From the NCBI RefSeq assembly GCF_030348505.1, contig NZ_JAUCFJ010000002.1:2484001-2548000 (forward strand): 64,000 nucleotides of DNA, read 5' to 3'. Origin of the DNA: Lysinibacillus sp. G4S2 (GTDB lineage Bacteria > Bacillota > Bacilli > Bacillales_A > Planococcaceae). Shown in pieces: positions 31,770-40,716 of the stretch. Within the stretch, counting starts at the first letter, position 1; every line of letters begins with the position of its first letter. The position numbers were made by a program, and so were the translations under genes. Below the pieces are notes generated by a model. The model saw only the letters and a list, made by a program, of their open reading frames with translations, ran no database searches and was not told the origin of the DNA.

Positions 31770-33689
31770 ATGTCAAATCAATTAATTAACATTCAATTTC
31801 CAGATGGGAAACAACAAGCATTTTCAAAAGGTGTTACACTAACCGACATTGCACAAGCGATTAGCCCTGCTTTACGTAAAAAAGCAATCGTAGGGAGTGT
31901 GAACGGAACCATCATTGATTTGACGCGCCCGATTTTGGAGGATACACAAATTTCCCTGTACGATGCTAGCTCAAAAGAAGGAATTCAGGTTATTCGTCAT
32001 TCAACAGCCCATTTGTTAGCTCAAGCAATTAAGCGTTTATACCCTGATGCAAAATTTGGGGTTGGGCCAGTAATAGAAAACGGGTTTTATTATGATATCG
32101 ATACTGCGCATTCATTAGCGCCTATTGATTTACAACAAATTGAAAAAATGATGAAGCAAATTGTTCAAGAAAATATACAAATACAGCGCAAAGAAGTAAC
32201 ACGAGCAAAGGCACAGCAGCTATTTGTTCATGATGCGCTAAAGCTAGAGTTATTAGAGGATATTCCTGAACATGAAGCTGTGACGGTTTATGAACAAGGA
32301 GAATTTTACGATCTATGTCGTGGACCGCATGTACCTTCTACAGGAAAATTACAGCACTTTAAATTAATGCATGTATCAGGAGCATACTGGCGTGGAGATA
32401 GTGATAATCAAATGCTTCAGCGTATTTATGGTGTAGCATTTGCCTCGAAAGAAGAGCTTGCGGATTACTTTGTTTTCTTAGAGGAAGCAGAGAAGCGGAA
32501 TCACCGAAAGCTAGGAAAAGAACTAGAGTTATTTATGTTTTCAGAAGAAGCCCCAGGGATGCCATTTTATTTAGCGAATGGTCAAATTATTCGAAATGAA
32601 CTGGAGTCGTATTTACGTCATTTACAAGCAAAATTTGATTATCAAGAAGTTCGGACTCCGTTGATGATGAACCAGCGTTTATGGGAGCAATCAGGGCATT
32701 GGGATCATTACAAAGAAAATATGTATTTTACACACGTAGATGACCAAAGCTTTGCATTAAAGCCTATGAATTGCCCTGGACATATGCTGATTTTTAAAAA
32801 TGATTTACATTCATACAGAGATTTACCAATTCGTATGGCTGAATTTGGTCAAGTTCATCGACATGAATTTAGTGGCGCATTAAATGGACTTTTACGAGTT
32901 CGTACTTTTTGTCAGGATGATGCACATATTTTTGTTACGCCACAGCAAATTGAAGATGAAATTGCACTTGCGCTGAAAATTATTGATGAGGTATACCAAG
33001 TTTTTGGCTTCCAATACGATATTGAATTATCGACACGTCCAGCTGATTATATGGGTGAACTTGAACTTTGGCATCAAGCGGAAGCGGCGTTAGAAAACGT
33101 ACTAACAAATTTGGGCTTTCCTTTTACAATTAATGAAGGTGACGGAGCGTTTTACGGACCAAAAATTGATATTCATATTAAAGATGCCATTCAACGAAGT
33201 CATCAATGTGCAACGGTGCAGCTTGACTTCCAACTACCAGAGAAATTCGACTTAACATATGTCAATGAACACAATGAAAAAGTAAGACCTGTCGTTATTC
33301 ATCGAGCGGTATTCGGTTCTATTGATCGTTTTTTAGGCATATTGATTGAGCATTTTGGAGGGGCGTTCCCAACGTGGCTTGCACCTCAGCAAGTAAAAGT
33401 AATTGGCGTTGCAGATGCGCATCAAGAATATGTACAGCAAGTAGTTGATGCTTTAAAAAAGGAACAAATCCGTGTAAGCGTGGACGATCGACAAGAAAAG
33501 CTAGGTAAAAAAATTCGGGAAGCTCAAATGAAAAAAATACCTTATATTTTAGTGCTTGGTGATAAAGAAATGGATAATGAAAATGTCACTGTTCGTCAAT
33601 ATGGTGAGCAAGCATTGATTGAAAAACCATTGCAACAGTTTATAGAGGAAATAAAGAAGGAAATACAGCAAAAAACTTTAAGCAATTAA
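31770..33689 (+). CDS. thrS: Threonyl-tRNA synthetase
   Basis: 639 residues, full length. Order of domains: TGS (1-63), the editing/SAD domain with HSTAH (77-81) and YDLCRGPHVPSTG, the class II catalytic core (MNCPGHMLIFKND, FGQVHRHEFSGALNGLLRVR), and the anticodon-binding domain from about 535 (VKVIGVADAHQEYVQQVVDA). It charges tRNA-Thr and clears Ser-tRNA-Thr. AAAAAGGAG precedes ATG 31770. Expression depends on the T-box upstream. B. subtilis has two such enzymes (ThrS, ThrZ), and which one this matches is not decided here. Confidence 0.95.
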   Translation: MSNQLINIQFPDGKQQAFSKGVTLTDIAQAISPALRKKAIVGSVNGTIIDLTRPILEDTQISLYDASSKEGIQVIRHSTAHLLAQAIKRLYPDAKFGVGPVIENGFYYDIDTAHSLAPIDLQQIEKMMKQIVQENIQIQRKEVTRAKAQQLFVHDALKLELLEDIPEHEAVTVYEQGEFYDLCRGPHVPSTGKLQHFKLMHVSGAYWRGDSDNQMLQRIYGVAFASKEELADYFVFLEEAEKRNHRKLGKELELFMFSEEAPGMPFYLANGQIIRNELESYLRHLQAKFDYQEVRTPLMMNQRLWEQSGHWDHYKENMYFTHVDDQSFALKPMNCPGHMLIFKNDLHSYRDLPIRMAEFGQVHRHEFSGALNGLLRVRTFCQDDAHIFVTPQQIEDEIALALKIIDEVYQVFGFQYDIELSTRPADYMGELELWHQAEAALENVLTNLGFPFTINEGDGAFYGPKIDIHIKDAIQRSHQCATVQLDFQLPEKFDLTYVNEHNEKVRPVVIHRAVFGSIDRFLGILIEHFGGAFPTWLAPQQVKVIGVADAHQEYVQQVVDALKKEQIRVSVDDRQEKLGKKIREAQMKKIPYILVLGDKEMDNENVTVRQYGEQALIEKPLQQFIEEIKKEIQQKTLSN

Positions 33690-33699
33690 ACGATTTAGA

Positions 33700-33753
33700 A
33701 ATAGCTCGACTGCTAGGGGCTTAAAAAGTCATTACCCCTAGAGTCGAGCTAAG
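33700..33753 (+). terminator. Strong hairpin behind thrS
   Basis: AGCTCGACT-G-CTAGGGG pairs with CCCCTAG-A-AGTCGAGCT (16 bp with one mismatch). No T-tract follows, so it may act as an mRNA 3' end stabiliser as much as a terminator. Confidence 0.6.
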
Positions 33754-33787
33754 TCAAGCCATGAAAGTATTGTTACGAAAAACTAAT

Positions 33788-33954
33788 TTTGGGCTCATCA
33801 TCATTGTATGCCATGTGTATAAGTTAATTGGAGTGGAGACTGGGGGACAGCGTTACTTATGAGACCCTGGAGCGCAAGCGAAGCGCGGCTCATCAAACGC
33901 CCCCAGTCGGAACAAAAATCAACCACACATTATGGTGATGATCCTATTTTTTAA
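33788..33954. repeat. Dispersed imperfect palindrome (GACTGGGGG type)
   Basis: Outer arms (ATCATCATTGTATGCCATGTGT and the complement of ACACATTATGGTGATGAT) and inner arms GACTGGGGG (33838-33846)/CCCCCAGTC (33900-33908) flank a GC-rich core (GCGCAAGCGAAGCGCGG). The right arm, ending CACATTATGGTGATGATCC, recurs in altered form in the hairpin at 42142-42253 and in MITE 2 near 38178. Such elements are frequent between genes of bacilli. Confidence 0.7.
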
Positions 33955-34048
33955 AAAATGTTAGTTTTTTCATCGATTTCGCTACTATTAATCAATTTTC
34001 AAGCATACAATTAATTAACAAACGAACGAACTATTTAATGAGTTAGAT

Positions 34049-34522
34049 TTAATAAGGGGTGCTATTACTTTGATAATTACTTTCTCCTAAAATGATGGAT
34101 TGAGTGTCAGCGTCAATGACAAGGTATTTATGATAGATCTCCTGATTTGTTTGCTGATAGGATGCTAAAAAATAAACTTGTCGATTGGGATGAATAAAAG
34201 TATGTTGAGAGAGGTCTATTTTTTCACGTATAAAATTTGTTTTTAGATGAAATGTTTCCTCAGCCTTCGGTACGTCCTTAAAGGCTATTTTTTGACGAAT
34301 GTTCAAGGTAGCATCGTTATATTCCTCGTAGATTGCCCGGTCTAATTGAAGATAAAAGTCGTCCTCAGTACGAAATGTTTTATATTGATTATTAGGATAT
34401 TTATAAGATGTAGTTTCAGATGGTATGCAAAGTGTAGGTGCTACTGTGTTTTCTACTGAATCTTGAGGCTGCTGTAGTAAAAATCTTGAAACAACGACCA
34501 ATGTTAAAAGCAATGCCTGCAT
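34049..34522 (-). CDS. Exported protein of unknown function
   Basis: 157 residues. AAGGAGGCC precedes ATG 34522. A short hydrophobic N-terminus (MQALLLTLVVVSRFLL) suggests export or anchoring, followed by a soluble domain with strands (QVYFLASYQQTNQEIYHKYL). No family recognised. It stands alone. Confidence 0.6.
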   Translation of the reverse strand: MQALLLTLVVVSRFLLQQPQDSVENTVAPTLCIPSETTSYKYPNNQYKTFRTEDDFYLQLDRAIYEEYNDATLNIRQKIAFKDVPKAEETFHLKTNFIREKIDLSQHTFIHPNRQVYFLASYQQTNQEIYHKYLVIDADTQSIILGESNYQSNSTPY

Positions 34523-34721
34523 GATTAGGCCTCCTTATTGTGTTACAAAGTAGAATTCCCAATTTTTTGATATATATACGCATCGTTACAATATCATCAG
34601 GATCTGGTGTGGCTTTATAACTGGAACCTAGTACAGGATAAAACTAGTCAAATTATTGAAATATTGGACTGGCTTTATTTGATCGATCGTTTAGTATCTT
34701 CAATAAAATGCTCCCTCGCTA

Positions 34722-34883
34722 TTAGGAAGCTTTTGAATATTTATTTAGTAGGACATCTAGTTCTTGACTACAATTTACAACACTAGGATGGGTGAAGCCT
34801 AAATCCATTGCTTTTCTATACATAATCCTTCTTTTAACTTCAATCTCCATCTTCAAGAATTGTTTAACTGATATATTTACCAA
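34722..34883 (-). CDS. Spo0E-like aspartyl-phosphate phosphatase
   Basis: 53 residues from TTG 34883, with AGGAGGA 8 bases upstream. The C-terminal SQELDVLLNKYSKAS holds the conserved SQELD signature of the Spo0E/YisI/YnzD family, and a helix MEIEVKRRIMYRKAMDLGF precedes it, giving the usual helical hairpin. Family members remove phosphate from Spo0A and so hold back sporulation. The target is inferred from the family; no partner gene adjoins. Confidence 0.85.
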   Translation of the reverse strand: MVNISVKQFLKMEIEVKRRIMYRKAMDLGFTHPSVVNCSQELDVLLNKYSKAS

Positions 34884-35404
34884 AATCTTTTCCTCCTAAT
34901 TTTTTCTCCATATTCTTGAAATACATTGACCTCGATTCAACTTTTTCATTGTATCTCACATAAAATAAAAAATATGTCACATTGTGTATAGGGTGAGAAA
35001 TTCGTAATTTAGTCACAGAAAAATATCTTTACTCTTAAAAGAGGGGGAAAATAAGAAATTTTAATATTGGATATTTTAACCCATTTTAATTTACTTTTAT
35101 TGTATTTTTTATATATTCTATTACCCTATAACAAAAATATTAGGGTTTTTTTATTGCTAGTTTTAAAAAAATAAACAGAGAAAGATTTAATAGATTACTA
35201 ACTTTTTTACTATAAAGATTTATATTTACGTCGATTGAATTTAAAATGAATTTCGTATCTTGTCACAATTTATCAAATAAACTTTTTTGTTGTTTGTTAT
35301 TGAGGAGATTTTATTTTGGTTGAAAATGTTGAGAATTTTCGAAATATATAGAATAATAGGTAAACGGGTTTCTCGAATCTATTAAATGATAGGGGAGGTA
35401 TACG
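34884..35404. other. AT-rich intergenic stretch
   Basis: No gene is seen. One hairpin with a T-tract (CCCTA...TTAGGG then T7) lies at 35123-35153 but no gene precedes it on that strand; the last 120 bases probably contain the promoter of the lipoprotein gene. Confidence 0.5.
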
Positions 35405-36034
35405 ATGTTGAAGGTAAGGTTGCCATTATTAAGCGTTATTATCGCGGCTATTTTAATGTTAATAGCATGTTCAGAAGTGACAACAAAAACAGGAGAATCT
35501 TCAGAATCAAAAGAAATTACTAACCATTCCGTTCAACACGTGGAAGAATCTAAAACGAAACCTCCAGTTATTGATAGGGATTATGATTTTACATATTTAG
35601 AGGAATTGCCAGAGGAAAAACAAGCTTTTTATGAAGAATTCTTAAGCAAAGGGGATAGTAATAGTTTAAAGATTTTTACACCAGAGGAAATAGTGTTAAT
35701 TATGATGAATTTAATACTTGAGCATAATTTCGATAAACTATATGCAATTACCTACAATAACAATGAGCTTCCAAATAAAGAAACCTTTATCAAAGAATAC
35801 ATCAATTATTTATTAGATGAGCAAATACAGGATTATTTGATGTACAGATACTACGATAATATTTCATTGGATAAAGATACTAGCACCGAAAATGTAGCAG
35901 TTGTTAAATTAGAAATTATTTTTGGAAGTTCCCATTTTCTCAAGACATTTGCCTTGCTAAAAGAAAATGGTACGTGGAAAATTGATTTATACAATAATAT
36001 GAAAGAAAAGAAGGCGAAATCTGAAGAAAAATAG
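35405..36034 (+). CDS. Lipoprotein of unknown function
   Basis: 209 residues with lipobox LIAC (Cys22; PLLSVIIAAILMLIACSEV). After a Ser/Glu-rich linker the domain (about 85-200) resembles a SnoaL/NTF2-like or DUF4878-type fold: EIVLIMMNLILEHNFDKLYA at the start and FALLKENGTWKIDLYNN at the end. GGGGAGG precedes ATG 35405. It lies 11 bases before the phosphatase gene, so the two probably share a transcript. Confidence 0.7.
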   Translation: MLKVRLPLLSVIIAAILMLIACSEVTTKTGESSESKEITNHSVQHVEESKTKPPVIDRDYDFTYLEELPEEKQAFYEEFLSKGDSNSLKIFTPEEIVLIMMNLILEHNFDKLYAITYNNNELPNKETFIKEYINYLLDEQIQDYLMYRYYDNISLDKDTSTENVAVVKLEIIFGSSHFLKTFALLKENGTWKIDLYNNMKEKKAKSEEK

Positions 36035-36045
36035 AGGAGATAATA

Positions 36046-36600
36046 ATGACCGTAATATACTTTGTTAGACATGCCCATTCACACTATACAGCTGATGAGT
36101 ATAATCGACCGCTATCTGACAACGGGTTTAAGGATAGGGATCGTGTCACAAAATTATTCGAAAATAAAATGATTCACGTAATTTATTCAAGTACATATAA
36201 AAGGGCCATCCAAACGGTGGAAGGCATTGCGCAAGAACATCATCTACAGGTTAATATCGTGGATACTTTTAAAGAAAGAACATTGTCTAATAAAAAGATA
36301 ATGGATTTTGACGATGCGATTCGTCAATTATGGAGTCATCCAAACTTTGCATTTGAGGGTGGAGAATCAAATGAAACCGCAATGGAACGAGCTATTACTA
36401 CCTTGCAAAAGATAGTGCTAGCGCATCCAAATGACAATATAGTGATTGGTACACATGGCAATATAATGGTCTTAATGATGCAATATTTTGATATTCAATA
36501 TGATTATTCGTTTTGGAAAAAGCTGTCAATTCCAGATGTCTATCAACTTACATTTCAAAACTTCGTGTTAGTTGATGTTCAGAGAATTTGGAAAGAGTAG
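36046..36600 (+). CDS. Histidine phosphatase family protein
   Basis: 184 residues. The phosphohistidine motif is RHAHS (8-12), and a second catalytic His is in VIGTHGNIMVLMM. The branch is that of small phosphoglycerate-mutase-like phosphatases acting on metabolites or phosphoproteins; the substrate is unknown. AGAGGAG precedes ATG 36046. It is 11 bases behind the lipoprotein gene. Confidence 0.85.
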   Translation: MTVIYFVRHAHSHYTADEYNRPLSDNGFKDRDRVTKLFENKMIHVIYSSTYKRAIQTVEGIAQEHHLQVNIVDTFKERTLSNKKIMDFDDAIRQLWSHPNFAFEGGESNETAMERAITTLQKIVLAHPNDNIVIGTHGNIMVLMMQYFDIQYDYSFWKKLSIPDVYQLTFQNFVLVDVQRIWKE

Positions 36601-36949
36601 GAGAAGAGGATTGTACAAGAATTAAGGGAACAAATATTGAAGCTAGAAAAGCAATTAATGCATTATCGGAAAGTGGATTTTGAGAATATCGAGAATTTGG
36701 TAGTTCGAGCACAAAGTATGATAAAGTTTTACAATTAAATTCGCTGGAAAACGAAGATGGAATATCCCATTTGTAGCTAGGGATTTTGCGATTCAGCAAG
36801 TGGCACCTCATGTCGTCCATACTACATATTGCACAACGTCCATTACAAACGGCAAAAAACCATTAAGAAGCTTCATTTAGGTGTTGCACGACACAGAGTG
36901 GAAAATGTATTTTCATCAGGGAACCCCAACTATAAACGCCCGTATGTAA
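36601..36949 (+). pseudogene. Decayed DUF4440/NTF2-like gene
   Basis: Fragments in different frames reconstruct one protein: VQELREQILKLEKQLM, EFGSSSTKYDKVLQLNSLEN, DFAIQQVAPHVVHTTYCTTS, KKPLRSFI and MYFHQGTPT, in the order seen in DUF4440 proteins. There are at least two frameshifts, an internal stop (TAG after SFI) and no start codon. A terminator follows. Confidence 0.7.
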
Positions 36950-36972
36950 TAAGACATACGAGCGTTTTTTGA
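36935..36972 (+). terminator. Terminator behind the DUF4440 relic
   Basis: AACGCCCGTATGT and ACATACGAGCGTT pair with one mismatch; T6 follows. Confidence 0.8.
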
Positions 36973-37017
36973 AATTGGCCGAAGAAGTGACAGCCCATTA
37001 TTTTGTTTTATTGAGAA

Positions 37018-37566
37018 TCAGCTTTGCCATTCTTCTCGTAATAAACCAAATAAAACTACATCATGAAATTGACCGAAGCGGAAAATCTCATTTCGTAAAA
37101 TACCTTCTTTTGTAAAGCCACACTTTTCATAGGAACGAATAGCTGCTTTATTAAAGCTAAAAACCTGAAGTTTAACTTTATTAATAGCAATATAATTAAA
37201 AATAAAATGAATAAGAGTTTTCATTGCATCCGTTCCAAGTCCTTTACCTTGCCATTGTTCGCCGATTGAAATGCCTACAAAGCAAGTACTATTTTGCCAG
37301 TTGATTGAATAGACACCACAGGAGCCGACAAGCTCATTTGATGTTTTTTCAAAAATTCCGAAGATAAACTCCTCTTTTTTCCCACTGATACTTTGAAAGA
37401 ATGAAGTATGATCCTCAAAGGTATTTGGAAAGGGGATTTCATCATTGGCAAGTAGCAACGATTTCTTTTCACTTTCCATTTTTACAAATGCTTCTAAGTC
37501 GATGGAAGTCATTTGCTGTAAAGTAATAGTTTGACCTGTAAGAAATTCTTTAAAATAATTTTCCAT
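37018..37566 (-). CDS. GNAT family N-acetyltransferase (RimJ/RimL-like)
   Basis: 182 residues. Acetyl-CoA motif GISIGEQWQGKGLGTDAMKT (about 96-115) and AAIRSYEKCGFTKEGILRNE place it in the RimJ/RimL branch, as the gene at 290. GAGGGAGA precedes ATG 37566. Probably acts on a small molecule, peptide or protein N-terminus; not decided by sequence. Confidence 0.85.
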   Translation of the reverse strand: MENYFKEFLTGQTITLQQMTSIDLEAFVKMESEKKSLLLANDEIPFPNTFEDHTSFFQSISGKKEEFIFGIFEKTSNELVGSCGVYSINWQNSTCFVGISIGEQWQGKGLGTDAMKTLIHFIFNYIAINKVKLQVFSFNKAAIRSYEKCGFTKEGILRNEIFRFGQFHDVVLFGLLREEWQS

Positions 37567-37601
37567 TTGTATTCTCCCTCGTTCAAGGGCTGCAGTTAGA
37601 G

Positions 37602-37661
37602 TTACATCCCTTGGATAATTTGTTGTATAAACAAAGCATCTACTGCAATTTTCGCACTCAT
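37602..37661 (-). CDS. 19-residue ORF upstream of the GNAT gene
   Basis: AAGGAG is 8 bases from ATG 37661. The peptide MSAKIAVDALFIQQIIQGM is amphipathic. It ends 35 bases before the GNAT start. It may be a leader peptide or a gene stub. Confidence 0.35.
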   Translation of the reverse strand: MSAKIAVDALFIQQIIQGM

Positions 37662-37809
37662 ATGCACAACTCCTTATGTTTAGGTAACTTTATAGTAGCA
37701 TTTTTTGGAATAAGTAGAAATAAATATTTTTATCAGGTGTGTTGATTAACCATTTTTATCCACCTTAATTAAATTAGAAGGATCTGATTTCCGCTACGGG
37801 CTACTCGCT

Positions 37810-38122
37810 TTGTCGCTGACGCTTCGCTTTCGCACAGATAAAACATTTTGTCGCTGACGCTTCGCTTTCTGCACAGATAAAACATTTGTCGCTGACGCTT
37901 CGCTTTCGCACAGATAAAACATTTGTCGCCGACGCTTCGCTTTCGCACAGATAAAACATTTGTCGCTGACGCTTCGCTTTCGCACAGATAAAACATTTGT
38001 CGCTGACGCTTCGCTTTCAGCGCAGATAAACAATTTGTCGCTGACGCTTCGCTTTCGCACAGATAAAACAATTTGTCGCTGACGCTTCGCTTTCGCACAA
38101 ATAAAACAATTTGTCGCTGACG
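37810..38122. repeat. Minisatellite, about eight 37-bp units
   Basis: Units of the form TTTGTCGCTGACGCTTCGC-TTTCGCACAGATAAAACA, 36-39 bp each, with few differences (GCC for GCT, one AGCGCAG variant), and a partial ninth unit. The frames that run through it on the minus strand are repeat artefacts. Confidence 0.9.
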
Positions 38123-38221
38123 CACAGAGCAAGGCTTTCTGCGAGCGAGCATCGAGTAGCCCTACGCTGCAAGCGCCTTCATCATAACATGTGGTTGATT
38201 TCTTTGATAGAAGAGCTTGTT

Positions 38222-38314
38222 TTTCGATAAAAGCCCAAATAGTTTCGATAAAGAGCGATTTTGTTTCGATAAAAGCCCAAATAGTTTCGATAAAGAACGA
38301 TTTTGTTTCGATAA
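38222..38314. repeat. Array of five TTTCGATAAA words with a 20-21-bp period
   Basis: Exact words TTTCGATAAA start at 38222, 38243, 38264, 38284 and 38305 (steps 21, 21, 20, 21). Two alternating spacers occur (AGCCCAAATAG and GAGCGATTTTG types). The core is the same as in the array at 25490. Confidence 0.85.
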
Positions 38315-38457
38315 ATCTTCAAAGTATCCCTATAAAACGAACAAAAGTAGCTTTAGCGATTCTGTTTTGAGGCTCGACACTAAATAGTAACAAGAAAAAC
38401 CCTTTCATCGATCAATAATAAACCTATTTTTTCCTAATCAACACGCCTTTATTTTTA

Positions 38458-39048
38458 TTATAGTTTTTTTGAAGGGCGCCAATTTGTCTGCTGCTCTACA
38501 TCTTGTTGTTTCATCCAATCAAGAAAATCTTCTGTGCATTGAGTATCGTAGTCTAACACAGCTTCATAGACATAAATCGAAGGAAGTATTATAGATTTCT
38601 TTAGCAGTTCTTCTTTAATTTTCAAAATAACCTTTCGACTATCAATTGTTAGGGAATCGTTCATTAACGATATTAAATCCCTTGATAACGGTCCATTTCG
38701 TGTTTCAGAAAACAGCCACATATCAATATTCCAAATTTCTAAAGGCGTATGCTTATATTGAATTTTAAAATAGTAACCATTAAATGGTGATTCTAAATAA
38801 TTTCGGTATTTTAACTCTAAAACCTTTGGATTGCTAGTTAGATCCGATAAAATCGACATGGCTTCAGTTGCATTAGGGCTGACACTAAAGGTTTCGATAT
38901 CGATATCTGGATCCACTAGTAAATCATAGGCTGTAGCTCCAACAACATAAGCTTGTCCGATTTTATTCCATTTTTCTAATAACTCCAATTCGTTTAGAAT
39001 CGTCAGGGCTGTTTCTTTTCGCTCTTGCGCTCTTTTTAATAGTTCCAA
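38458..39048 (-). CDS. Nucleotidyltransferase-fold protein
   Basis: 196 residues. The motif QAYVVGATAYDLLVDPDIDI (about 32-51) fits the polymerase-beta-like nucleotidyltransferase core, with a Gly-rich turn and the paired acidic D-x-D; further strand acids are less clear. Such stand-alone proteins act as antibiotic nucleotidyltransferases, antitoxin-like proteins or unknown enzymes. AGGTG lies before TTG 39048. MITE 2 begins its target duplication at the stop codon. Confidence 0.7.
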   Translation of the reverse strand: MELLKRAQERKETALTILNELELLEKWNKIGQAYVVGATAYDLLVDPDIDIETFSVSPNATEAMSILSDLTSNPKVLELKYRNYLESPFNGYYFKIQYKHTPLEIWNIDMWLFSETRNGPLSRDLISLMNDSLTIDSRKVILKIKEELLKKSIILPSIYVYEAVLDYDTQCTEDFLDWMKQQDVEQQTNWRPSKKL

Positions 39049-39188
39049 AATTTACACCTACCCTTAAATTAATTTCTAAATCATGTTAGAATACATTATA
39101 TTTGGCAATTGTTCAATACATTATTATGCAATGAAAATAGCTTTCGTGTTCAAACAACAACTCTTAAAACAGAAAGAAGGAAGAATAG

Positions 39189-39785
39189 ATGCGTACTTTT
39201 CATCCGTATTTTAGTGGTTTAATGAAATATTTACCTGAAGAGGAGCAGCTTCAATTACAACGTGCAATAGGAGCAACCGAGTCTCAACTTCAAGCATTGC
39301 TTAATGTGTTTCCTAACTGTCCAGAGTCACTTATTAATCTACTTAAAGATGTAAATGGAACATATTATTGTAAACATGGTGAAGAAACGATTTGTGTACT
39401 AGTGCTCGGCTCAGATCTTGGTGAATATCCGTATTATCTAAAGTCCGTAGAGCAAATTATTGCAGATTTCCGAGTAAAAGATAGTGAAAGTATTTATGAG
39501 CGTTATGAGGATTTTTTAGATTATGTGGAAGTGGATGAACGAATTAATATGCATGTACCGTTAAGAGAACGATTATGCTTTTCAGACTGTATGAACAATG
39601 GTGGTACATCCCGTTTGTATATTGATTTTAATCCGAATGAAGGTGGTCAAGTAGGGCAAATAATTCGCTACGTTCATGACCCAGATAGCTATGAGGTGAT
39701 TGCACCGTCCTTTGAAGCATATTTACAAAAGCTTGTTGATACGGAGTATGAATTTACAGCACTTTATGAAGAAGAGGAGATTTGA
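39189..39785 (+). CDS. SMI1/KNR4 (SUKH) family protein
   Basis: 198 residues. Elements of the SUKH fold are clear: an N-terminal helix (TESQLQALLNVFPNCPESLI), YYLKSVEQIIADFRV, LCFSDCMNNGGTSRLYIDFN with the family's 'G-D' turn, and a final helix (SFEAYLQKLVD). SUKH proteins are frequent immunity proteins of polymorphic toxin systems but also cell regulators. AAAGAAGGA precedes ATG 39189. Its stop overlaps the next gene's ATG by one base. Confidence 0.82.
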   Translation: MRTFHPYFSGLMKYLPEEEQLQLQRAIGATESQLQALLNVFPNCPESLINLLKDVNGTYYCKHGEETICVLVLGSDLGEYPYYLKSVEQIIADFRVKDSESIYERYEDFLDYVEVDERINMHVPLRERLCFSDCMNNGGTSRLYIDFNPNEGGQVGQIIRYVHDPDSYEVIAPSFEAYLQKLVDTEYEFTALYEEEEI

Positions 39786-40255
39786 TGAAATTAAAATTTT
39801 ATGAGGAAAATGATGTTTACTTAATTGATCGATATACCATAACTGAAGACCAGCTTCGATATACGATGTCTCCGAAAGAGAGCATTGAATTAGTGAAGCA
39901 GGATACCAACCGTCATGCCATTCTTGTATTAGATGAAGACAAACTCGTAACCTTCTTTGTGTTGCATGAAAATGAGGGGGTCAAGCCATATTCTTCTAAT
40001 GAACAGGCGATCTTGATCCGCGCCTTTTCGACAGACTATTATGAACAAGGGAAAGGCTATGCAAAAGCGGCATTACAGTTTTTGCCTGACTTTGTTTTAG
40101 AGCATTTTCCAACTATCAATGAACTTGTGCTAGGCGTTAATATACCGAACACCGCTGCACAGTCACTTTATAAAAAATGTGGGTTTGCCGATGAAGGAAG
40201 GCTGGCAACAGGATTCAATGGTGAGATTAAAGTGATGAGTCGTTACATAAGGTGA
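39785..40255 (+). CDS. GNAT family N-acetyltransferase
   Basis: 156 residues from ATG 39785 (GAGGAG 6 bases upstream; the TTG at 39782 is worse). Acetyl-CoA loop YEQGKGYAKAALQFLPDFV near 92-110, and NIPNTAAQSLYKKCGFADEG later. Overlaps the SUKH gene stop, so the two genes are coupled. Substrate unknown. Confidence 0.85.
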   Translation: MKLKFYEENDVYLIDRYTITEDQLRYTMSPKESIELVKQDTNRHAILVLDEDKLVTFFVLHENEGVKPYSSNEQAILIRAFSTDYYEQGKGYAKAALQFLPDFVLEHFPTINELVLGVNIPNTAAQSLYKKCGFADEGRLATGFNGEIKVMSRYIR

Positions 40256-40309
40256 GAGCATAATTGAAAAAATGTATCAGGAACGCTCTGCTTGATAATC
40301 AATCGCTTA

Positions 40310-40716
40310 ATTATGCAAAAAAAACTGCGAAAAACAGCAACGAACTGTCAAAATAGAACAAAGTATTGCTAACAGGAACTAGTGTTTAATGTACCTCATC
40401 GTCATATGGTGTTTACGATCCCGAGGAGCTTCGAAATGTGTTCTTTCAGGATCGAAAATTGCAGGAGTTAAGTCAATTAGTTGCTCAAGTATTTGAATAT
40501 TACCATCAAAATTGTTCTAAGAAACGTCGGCTAAAGCCTGGAATTATTACAGTCATCCATACATTTGGACGAGATTTAAAATATAATCCGCATTTGCATG
40601 TGCTTGTTACAGAGGGAGCGATGGATGCTCAGCGTGAATGGTATCCATTAGATTGGATTCCCTACGAATATTTAAGAAAATCGTGGCAGAAGGTGGTACT
40701 AGATTCAATGAAGCGA
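40310..40716 (+). pseudogene. Fragment of an IS91-family (Y2/HUH) transposase
   Basis: Pieces in shifting frames give the family order: zinc-finger relic CKKNCEKQQRTVK, then FNVPHRHMVFTIP, EELRNVFFQDRKLQELSQLV and the HUH-type motif KYNPHLHVLVTEGA. At least two frameshifts, no start and no C-terminal tyrosines remain. The rolling-circle element itself is gone. Confidence 0.75.

Larger units (their letters stand above)
37734..38449. mobile_element. MITE 2, carrying a minisatellite, with 9-bp target duplication
   Basis: A 716-bp element with IS-type ends (CAGGTGTGTTGATTAACC at 37734-37751; inverse CCTAATCAACACGCCT at 38433-38448). The flanks carry an exact 9-bp direct repeat TATTTTTAT (37725-37733 and 38450-38458), the same length as that of IS copy 2. 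Internal parts match MITE 1 (CTGATTTCCGCTACGGGCTA, ATCAATAATAAACCTATTTT). It has grown by a 37-bp minisatellite and a TTTCGATAAA array. The right end touches the stop codon of the gene at 38458. Confidence 0.92.

Noticed and set aside
37769..38152. Two long overlapping minus-strand ORFs rich in Ser, Ala and Cys
   Set aside because: They follow the 37-bp minisatellite in two frames at once and have no ribosome binding site; the open frames are a by-product of the repeat.
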